Assembly: GCA_023423335.1 (NCBI GenBank)
Contig: JAFAFU010000043.1
Coordinates: forward strand, 1 to 11,751
DNA from: Bacillota bacterium
GTDB lineage: Bacteria > Bacillota > Clostridia > Lachnospirales > Lachnospiraceae
DNA length: 11,751 nucleotides
Direction of reading: 5' to 3'
A program made the translations under genes and the position numbers. The notes under the pieces are model-generated. The model was not told the origin of the DNA, did not search any database, and saw nothing but the letters and a program-made list of their open reading frames with translations. Below, in pieces: positions 7,375 to 11,751 of this stretch (the first letter of the stretch is position 1; each line of letters opens with the position of its first letter).

Positions 7375-8511
7375 TTGATTATACAAAATGTCCGGGTATT
7401 TCAGGAAAATGCCCGATTTATCACCGGTGATATCCATATCCGGGGGGATCGGATTATTGATTTCACAGCAGAATCAGATCCGGATGTTATTCTTGACGGA
7501 ACCGGACTTTACGCAATTCCCGGCCTGACCGATCTCCATTTCCATGGCTGCATCGGCTATGATTTCTGCGATGGCAGCCGGAATGCAATCAGGAAAATAG
7601 CGCAGTACCAGGCACAGAACGGGATTACTCAGATCTGTCCGGCTACGATGACCCTGGAGGAAGAGACCTTGACCGATATCCTCCGGATAGCGGCGGCCTA
7701 TGAGAATGAGGAGGGCGCAATCCTATGCGGGATTTATCTGGAGGGTCCTTATCTCTCAGCCAAAAAGAAGGGCGCGCAAAACGATAAATATATTCGGAAA
7801 CCGGATATCCCTATGTTTCGCAGGCTTCAGAAGGCATCGGGCGGCAGAATAAAGATCGCTGCCGTTGCCCCGGAAGAAGAAGGAGCAATGGAATTTATAT
7901 CGGAGCTTAAGGATGAGGTAGTGGTTTCCATTGCCCATACGACGGCAGACTATGAGACGGCATCCGAAGCCTTACGGCGGGGGGCCAGACAGGTCACCCA
8001 TCTTTATAATGCGATGCCGCCTTTTTCCCACCGAGAGCCGGGGGTCGTCGGAGCCGCCGGTGATATGCCGGATTGTTATGTTGAGTTAATCTGTGACGGA
8101 ATTCATATCCACCCAAGTGTGGTCAGGGCAACCTTTAAATTATTCGGGGAGGACCGGATTCTTCTGATCAGCGACAGCATGAGAGCTGCCGGAATGCCGG
8201 ACGGAGAATATACCTTGGGCGGCCAGGCGGTCCGGGTATCGGGAAAGAGGGCCTCCCTGGTATCGGACGGAGCACTGGCAGGTTCTGTTACGAATTTAAT
8301 GGAATGCATGAGAAACAGTGTTCATATGGGGATTCCGCTGGAGACCGCGGTGAAGTGTGCCGCAAGCAATCCGGCCAGGGCGATCGGAATCTATGATTCC
8401 TTCGGCAGCCTTACTCCGGGTAAAACCGCTAATATCGTTCTGCTTGATAAGCAGCTGAATATTGCAGCCGTAATTGTGAAAGGGAAAATAATCGAAAGTA
8501 ATAATAGATAG
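7375..8511 (+). CDS. nagA: N-acetylglucosamine-6-phosphate deacetylase
   Basis: It removes acetate from GlcNAc-6-phosphate to give glucosamine-6-phosphate, the substrate of NagB next door. The protein is a full-length amidohydrolase-superfamily member of 378 residues. Metal and catalytic residues are visible in order: DLHFHG (H55, H57), YLEGPYLS with metal ligand E123, VSIAHTTADY (H188), VTHLYNAMPP (H209), DGIHIHP (H244) and catalytic D267 in ISDSMRAAG. In Gram-positive NagA the HxH pair is often kept, allowing a binuclear site. Translation starts at TTG 7375, justified by a perfect AAGGAGG (7361-7367) 7 nt upstream and a normal N-terminus (MIIQNVRVF). nagB ends 25 nt before it and the ROK kinase starts 72 nt after it, so all three are probably on one mRNA. 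Confidence 0.96.
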   Translation: MIIQNVRVFQENARFITGDIHIRGDRIIDFTAESDPDVILDGTGLYAIPGLTDLHFHGCIGYDFCDGSRNAIRKIAQYQAQNGITQICPATMTLEEETLTDILRIAAAYENEEGAILCGIYLEGPYLSAKKKGAQNDKYIRKPDIPMFRRLQKASGGRIKIAAVAPEEEGAMEFISELKDEVVVSIAHTTADYETASEALRRGARQVTHLYNAMPPFSHREPGVVGAAGDMPDCYVELICDGIHIHPSVVRATFKLFGEDRILLISDSMRAAGMPDGEYTLGGQAVRVSGKRASLVSDGALAGSVTNLMECMRNSVHMGIPLETAVKCAASNPARAIGIYDSFGSLTPGKTANIVLLDKQLNIAAVIVKGKIIESNNR

Positions 8512-8583
8512 AAAGTTACAGGTGATCAGTATGATGACGGATGCATTGGTTACGTCCTGTATATGTGATTGGAGCAGAAGATT

Positions 8584-9522
8584 ATGGTAAAATACTGTGT
8601 CGGAATAGACTTGGGAGGCACTTCGGTTAAGTTTGGTTTATTTGATGTATCCGGGATGCTGTATGAGCAGTGGCAGCTTCCGACCGACACTTCGGAGTCC
8701 GGCAAAAATATTTTACCGGATATTGCTGACAGCTTGAGAAGAAGATTAGGGACATCACAGATTGACCGATCCGAAATCAAAGGAATCGGAATAGGGATTC
8801 CCGGTATTGTGACAGGAGAGGGCCTGGTGTCAGCTGCCGTTAATTTAGGCTGGACGAATGTGGAGGTAACCAGGGAGCTGGCAAATCTGACCGGACTTCC
8901 GGTGAAAACAATGAATGACGGGAATACCGCCGCCCTGGGGGAGATGTGGCAGGGCAGCGGTAAGGGTTATAAAAATCTTGTTATGATTACCTTAGGCACC
9001 GGAATCGGCGGTGGAATCATTATCGATGAGCAGCCGGTCAGCGGATGCTTTGGTGCTGCCGGCGAGCTGGGACATATGACCGTCGTAAATGATGAGACAG
9101 AGTACTGCCGGTGCGGCAGGAAGGGCTGCCTGGAGCAGGCAGCATCGGCAACCGGGATTGCCAGGGAAGCAAAACGATTATTATCGGAACACAAGTATGA
9201 AAACTCCGTACTTACGGCCAATCGAAATATCAATGCCCGTTCTGTGGCGGATGCGGCAAAAGCCGGTGACAGGCTGGCCTGTGATGTCATGGAACGGGCA
9301 GGCCGGTTTTTAGGTCTTGCAATGGCGATCATCACCGGTGTGATAGATCCGGAAGCTTATATTATTGGCGGAGGAGTTTCCATGGCGGGAGAGTTTTTTC
9401 TTGATATGATCCAGAGGCATTATCGGGAGAATGTCCTGTTTATCAGCCAGCATACGAAAATCAGGCTGGCCGGGCTCGGAAATGCTGCCGGGATATACGG
9501 TGCGGCAAGACTGGTACTATAA
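8584..9522 (+). CDS. ROK-family sugar kinase (glucokinase-like; possible GlcNAc kinase)
   Basis: This is a cytoplasmic ATP-dependent kinase of 312 residues that phosphorylates a hexose or N-acetylhexosamine. The ATP site begins with GIDLGGTSVKFGLF. GIGIGIPGIV follows, then the catalytic base D112 in MNDGNTAALGE, LGTGIGGGIII, ELGH (161-164) and the ROK zinc motif CRCGRKGCLE with C175, C177, C182 and ligand H164. It has no N-terminal helix-turn-helix, so it is an enzyme and not a ROK repressor. The ATG at 8584 is preferred over the in-frame TTG at 8569: GGAG at 8571-8574 lies 9 nt before the ATG, and MVKYCVGIDLGGT is the usual start. By sequence alone it would be called a glucokinase. Its place after nagB-nagA and an ABC importer delivering unphosphorylated sugar favours GlcNAc as a substrate. 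That assignment is inference. Confidence 0.93.
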   Translation: MVKYCVGIDLGGTSVKFGLFDVSGMLYEQWQLPTDTSESGKNILPDIADSLRRRLGTSQIDRSEIKGIGIGIPGIVTGEGLVSAAVNLGWTNVEVTRELANLTGLPVKTMNDGNTAALGEMWQGSGKGYKNLVMITLGTGIGGGIIIDEQPVSGCFGAAGELGHMTVVNDETEYCRCGRKGCLEQAASATGIAREAKRLLSEHKYENSVLTANRNINARSVADAAKAGDRLACDVMERAGRFLGLAMAIITGVIDPEAYIIGGGVSMAGEFFLDMIQRHYRENVLFISQHTKIRLAGLGNAAGIYGAARLVL

Positions 9523-9578
9523 TAAAATGACCTTATAATATAATGTGTAATCATATGGCTTCAGGTATTACCACAAAC

Positions 9579-9800
9579 AGAAAAGGACTGTTTCATTATA
9601 ACAATAGCGGGACAAGAGGTGCCTTATATTTCTCATAATACACTGTTTGCAGGACAGATAGATGATTATGTTATGCCAAATGCGGACATTTTTTGTCCGA
9701 ATATGGCATACATAATTGAAATCTGTCCTGTGATCTGTGTGTGAGAGAAGTATAAGGCGCTTCTTGTATCAACATAGCTATAATGGAACAGTCCTTTTCT
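9579..9800. mobile_element. 222-bp imperfect palindrome with matching ends (MITE-like element or giant hairpin)
   Basis: The two halves are reverse complements along nearly their whole length. The ends are AGAAAAGGACTGTT (9579-9592) and AACAGTCCTTTTCT (9787-9800). The outer 50 nt align without gaps at 40 matches. Inward come GCCTTATA (9621-9628)/TATAAGGC (9751-9758), AGGACAGAT (9651-9659)/ATCTGTCCT (9721-9729), TATGCCA/TGGCATA, and a central CGGACA-TTTTT-TGTCCG (9683-9699). It has no coding capacity. Its size, palindromy and position between convergent genes fit a non-autonomous miniature inverted-repeat element. No clear target-site duplication touches the ends, so mobility is unproven. As RNA it would fold into a rod of about 110 bp and could act as a two-way terminator. 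Confidence 0.6.
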
Positions 9801-9807
9801 ATTCGCA

Positions 9808-9852
9808 GGCACAAACGAGCGCAGAAAATCAATACAATAGGCTGTTTGTGCC
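9808..9852. repeat. Inverted repeat GGCACAAAC/GTTTGTGCC near the livF 3' end
   Basis: GGCACAAAC (9808-9816) and GTTTGTGCC (9844-9852) are perfect 9-nt inverted copies separated by 27 nt, starting 10 nt past the livF stop. A further CACAAACAG copy (9572-9580) abuts and overlaps the left end of the long palindrome, matching CTGTTTGTG at 9842-9850. There is no U-run after the stem on the livF strand, so it is at best a non-canonical terminator or mRNA-stabilising hairpin. Confidence 0.45.
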
Positions 9853-9862
9853 GATATAAGCT

Positions 9863-10591
9863 TTATTTCTTTCGGGACTTACCAAGATATGCGGCTTTTA
9901 CGGATTCATTATTCAGTAACTCCGCCCCGGTACCCTTAAGAGTGATGCTGCCGGTCTCACAGACATAACCGGTATGGGCTATCTTAAGAGCAAGATTCGC
10001 ATTCTGTTCGACCAGAAGGATCGTAACACCCTGCTTATTAACGGTCTTAATAATACTCATGATTTCGTGAACGATGATTGGTGCAAGACCCAGAGAGGGC
10101 TCATCCATCATGATCAGCTTCGGCCTGCTCATCAAAGCGCGGCCGACCGCTAACATCTGCTGTTCGCCGCCGGAGAGGGTACCCGCCATCTGCCAGGAAC
10201 GGGCCTTTAGGATCGGGAAGAGCTCATAAATCCAGTTGATATCGCTCTCCAGATCATCCTTGCGGCGGAAAGCACCGATTTTTAAATTCTCCAGGACCGA
10301 AAGATCCGGAAATACCCGGCGGCCCTCCGGAACAAGGGTAATCCCCCTGTCCACGATAGAATTCGTGGGACAGCCGGTAATATCTTCATTCTGATATTTG
10401 ATCACGCCGCTTTCCGGCCTGACCAGACCGGAGATAGTACGTAATATCGTACTCTTACCGGCGCCATTGGCGCCGATCAGGGTGACGATCTCTCCCTCAG
10501 GTACCGTAAGGTTGATGCCTTTTACCGCGCGGATACCGCCATAGGAGACATATAGGTTATCAATTTCTAATATATTATTCTTCGCCATCAT
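9863..10591 (-). CDS. livF: Branched-chain amino-acid ABC transporter ATP-binding protein LivF
   Basis: This is one of the two cytoplasmic ATPases that power LIV/HAAT-type amino-acid uptake, 242 residues. It shows Walker A GANGAGKST (40-48), the LivF segment VPEGRRVFPDLSVLENL, ABC signature LSGGEQQ (139-145), Walker B LIMMDEPSLGLAP with D163/E164, and VEQN (194-197), where LivF proteins normally have Gln in place of the H-loop His. The frame is open up to 10660, but the start is set at the ATG pair 10591/10588, because MAKNNILEIDNLYVSYGG is the family N-terminus and GGGGG lies 6 nt before the first ATG. That makes it overlap the livG end by 14-17 bp, implying translational coupling. It is the last gene of its operon in this window and ends facing the ROK kinase gene. 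Confidence 0.96.
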   Translation of the reverse strand: MMAKNNILEIDNLYVSYGGIRAVKGINLTVPEGEIVTLIGANGAGKSTILRTISGLVRPESGVIKYQNEDITGCPTNSIVDRGITLVPEGRRVFPDLSVLENLKIGAFRRKDDLESDINWIYELFPILKARSWQMAGTLSGGEQQMLAVGRALMSRPKLIMMDEPSLGLAPIIVHEIMSIIKTVNKQGVTILLVEQNANLALKIAHTGYVCETGSITLKGTGAELLNNESVKAAYLGKSRKK

Positions 10592-11423
10592 CCGGTACCC
10601 CCAAATAAGCATCAATAACACGCTGGTTGTTCTGGATTTCCTCCGGTGTTCCGGAAGCAATCAATTTGCCGAAGTCCAGTACATAGATACGGTCGGAGAT
10701 GTCCATGACCAAATCCATATGATGCTCGATAATAAATATTGTTAAGTTAAATTTCTTACGGATATCATAGATGAAGGCCGTCAGCTCATCTGTCTCCTGA
10801 GGATTCATACCAGCCGCCGGTTCATCCAGCAGAAGCAGCTCAGGATTTGTGGCAAGGGCACGGGCAATCTCAAGATGTCTTTGCTGACCGTAGGGCAGGG
10901 AGCTTGCAATCTCATCCTTTACCTGTGTAAGTCCCAGGATCTCCAGAAGCTTCATCGTATCCTCCCGCATGGCCAGCTCTTCCTTACGATTAAAGCCGAG
11001 GGTAGCAGAGAGGAAATTCGCTTTGGCACGCATATGCTTGGCAATCAGAACATTGTCGAAGGCCGTCAGCTCCTTGAAGAGTCTGATGTTCTGGAAGGTT
11101 CGTGCCATGCCGAGCTGTGTGATCTGGTCCGGTGTCTTCTTCATTGTAGTTGTATATTTCCCGTTATTCTGGCCTGCATACAGCTTCTTCATAGGGCCCT
11201 TCGGAAAATTACTGGTAATCATCCTATCCTTAAAATATACTGCGCCGTTACTTGGCTGATAGACACCGGTAATGACGTTGAAGGCTGTGGTTTTGCCGGC
11301 GCCGTTAGGTCCGATCAGAGATACGATTTCATTTCGGTTTACCTCTAGGGACAGGTTATCAACCGCGATAACACCGCCAAACTGCATGGTTGCATTTTCA
11401 ACCCGGAGTATGTTATTGGACAT
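10575..11423 (-). CDS. livG: Branched-chain amino-acid ABC transporter ATP-binding protein LivG
   Basis: This is the second ATPase of the LIV/HAAT transporter, 282 residues. Motifs are Walker A GPNGAGKT (38-45), MARTFQNIRLF with Q-loop Q111, the signature LPYGQQRHLEIARAL (176-190), Walker B LLLLDEPAAGMNPQE with D200/E201, and H-loop H234 in IIEHHMDLVM. The LPYGQQR signature and the PAAGMNPQE box identify LivG over LivF. It is longer than the usual 250-260 residues because of an insertion of about 25 residues (roughly 72-97, PKGPMKKLYAGQNNGKYTTT and following) just before the TFQN region. The start ATG at 11423 follows a near-perfect AAGGAGGT. The gene overlaps livM by 11 bp and livF by 14-17 bp, a tightly coupled operon. 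Confidence 0.97.
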   Translation of the reverse strand: MSNNILRVENATMQFGGVIAVDNLSLEVNRNEIVSLIGPNGAGKTTAFNVITGVYQPSNGAVYFKDRMITSNFPKGPMKKLYAGQNNGKYTTTMKKTPDQITQLGMARTFQNIRLFKELTAFDNVLIAKHMRAKANFLSATLGFNRKEELAMREDTMKLLEILGLTQVKDEIASSLPYGQQRHLEIARALATNPELLLLDEPAAGMNPQETDELTAFIYDIRKKFNLTIFIIEHHMDLVMDISDRIYVLDFGKLIASGTPEEIQNNQRVIDAYLGVPDDGEE

Positions 11424-11751
11424 TGTTATTACCTCCTTTTTTCGAGGAGCGGAATAAGGTATTCTTTATCTTCTTACACCAGGCAGCAAGCCGGTCCCAG
11501 GAGAATTCATTCTTGCCCATGATACCCCTCTGATAGAAGAGTACGACGAGAAGAAGAATAATGGAGAAGATAACCATACGGAATCCGGTGCGGAAGAACG
11601 GAACCTTAAAGGACCCGATATATAATGGAGCATCAAAGAAACGGAGCCACCATTCCTTGCTGGCAGTAACTAACAGTGCCGAAATGACACTTCCGGTTAC
11701 GCTGCCGATACCGCCGATCACCACGATCAGAAGAATATCATAGGTCATAGA
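11413..11751 (-). CDS. livM: Branched-chain amino-acid ABC transporter permease LivM, C-terminal part
   Basis: This is the last 112 residues of a membrane permease whose start lies beyond the window end; the frame is still open at 11751. It contains the conserved coupling segment MTYDILLIVVIGGIGSVTGSVISALLV, typical of LivM (usual form LLMVVLGGxGSxxGxxxGA). A final membrane helix, RMVIFSIILLLVVLFY, comes next, then QRGIMGKNEFSW, matching the family's xPxGIMG ending. A basic cytoplasmic tail of about 25 residues, CKKIKNTLFRSSKKGG, closes the protein. The stop overlaps livG by 11 bp and the livG ribosome binding site lies inside the livM end. The other parts of the system, a LivH-type permease and a periplasmic-type binding protein, would be expected further upstream on this strand, outside the window. 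Confidence 0.93.
   Translation of the reverse strand, partial: SMTYDILLIVVIGGIGSVTGSVISALLVTASKEWWLRFFDAPLYIGSFKVPFFRTGFRMVIFSIILLLVVLFYQRGIMGKNEFSWDRLAAWCKKIKNTLFRSSKKGGNNNVQ

Larger units (their letters stand above)
9523..9862. other. 340-nt non-coding spacer between convergent operons
   Basis: No credible gene lies here on either strand. Positions 9523-9578 are AT-rich and include TATAAT (9534-9539), but with no matching -35 hexamer. Positions 9579-9800 are a long palindrome and 9808-9852 a second inverted repeat, both listed separately. Genes converge on the spacer from both sides, the ROK kinase ending at 9522 and livF at 9863. Neither gene has a classical stem plus U-run terminator of its own. 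Confidence 0.8.

Noticed and set aside
8531..8590. Small open frame of 19 codons (MMTDALVTSC...) between nagA and the ROK kinase, ending 4 nt inside the kinase start.
   Set aside because: The ribosome binding site is weak, the composition is unremarkable and a 60-nt frame is expected by chance. It could be a coupling peptide, but nothing in the sequence supports that beyond the overlap.
9534..9539. TATAAT box just after the ROK kinase stop.
   Set aside because: No -35 partner at a suitable distance and no gene downstream on the + strand; the region is simply AT-rich.
9579..9800. CRISPR array or origin-type iterons as explanations for the repeated sequence.
   Set aside because: The repeats are paired as one inverted structure, not as regularly spaced direct repeats, and no cas or replication genes are nearby.
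9783..9968. Plus-strand frame of 61 codons starting in the palindrome and running into livF.
   Set aside because: It crosses the palindrome end and the antisense of livF, with no ribosome binding site; not a credible gene.
10875..11348. Open frame of 157 codons on the plus strand across livG.
   Set aside because: It is antisense to a clearly conserved ATPase and lacks recognisable domains; codon structure of livG explains it.

Overview
The window looks like chromosomal DNA of a Gram-positive anaerobe of the Clostridia, probably Lachnospiraceae-like. This is inferred from three things: moderate G+C with AT-rich spacers and strong AGGAGG-type ribosome binding sites; a YesM/YesN two-component pair beside a CUT1 sugar ABC transporter that has no ATPase of its own; and the protein sequences. 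No search could be run, so the taxon is a judgement.

Positions 1-9522 (+ strand) hold an apparent amino-sugar uptake and catabolism cluster. In order it encodes the C-terminal part of an alpha-D-phosphohexomutase (cut by the window start), a YesM-type sensor histidine kinase, a lipoprotein sugar-binding protein, two CUT1 permeases, an AraC-type response regulator, glucosamine-6-phosphate deaminase (NagB), N-acetylglucosamine-6-phosphate deacetylase (NagA) and a ROK-family sugar kinase. Most spacers are short. The exceptions are the leaders of the histidine kinase (141 nt), the binding protein (167 nt) and the first permease (91 nt), and each of these holds an inverted repeat or a promoter-like element.

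The genes fit one pathway. The ABC transporter imports an unphosphorylated N-acetylglucosamine-containing sugar. The ROK kinase phosphorylates free GlcNAc (inferred). NagA deacetylates GlcNAc-6-P to GlcN-6-P, and NagB converts that to fructose-6-P plus ammonia. The phosphohexomutase could feed in sugar-1-phosphates from a phosphorylase encoded outside the window. The histidine kinase and response regulator bracket the transporter genes and probably control them. The transported sugar cannot be fixed from sequence alone.

Positions 9523-9862 are a 340-nt spacer between convergent transcription units. Most of it is a 222-bp imperfect palindrome (9579-9800) with matching AGAAAAGGACTGTT ends, which resembles a MITE or a very long hairpin. 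A second, shorter inverted repeat lies at 9808-9852. This palindrome is the least ordinary structure in the window.

Positions 9863-11751 (- strand) are the distal end of a branched-chain amino-acid (LIV/HAAT) ABC transporter operon: livM (partial), livG and livF, each overlapping the next by 11-17 bp. I saw no CRISPR array, tRNA, rRNA, intact transposase or new multi-gene system. The rest of the window is a well-organised but recognisable metabolic locus.
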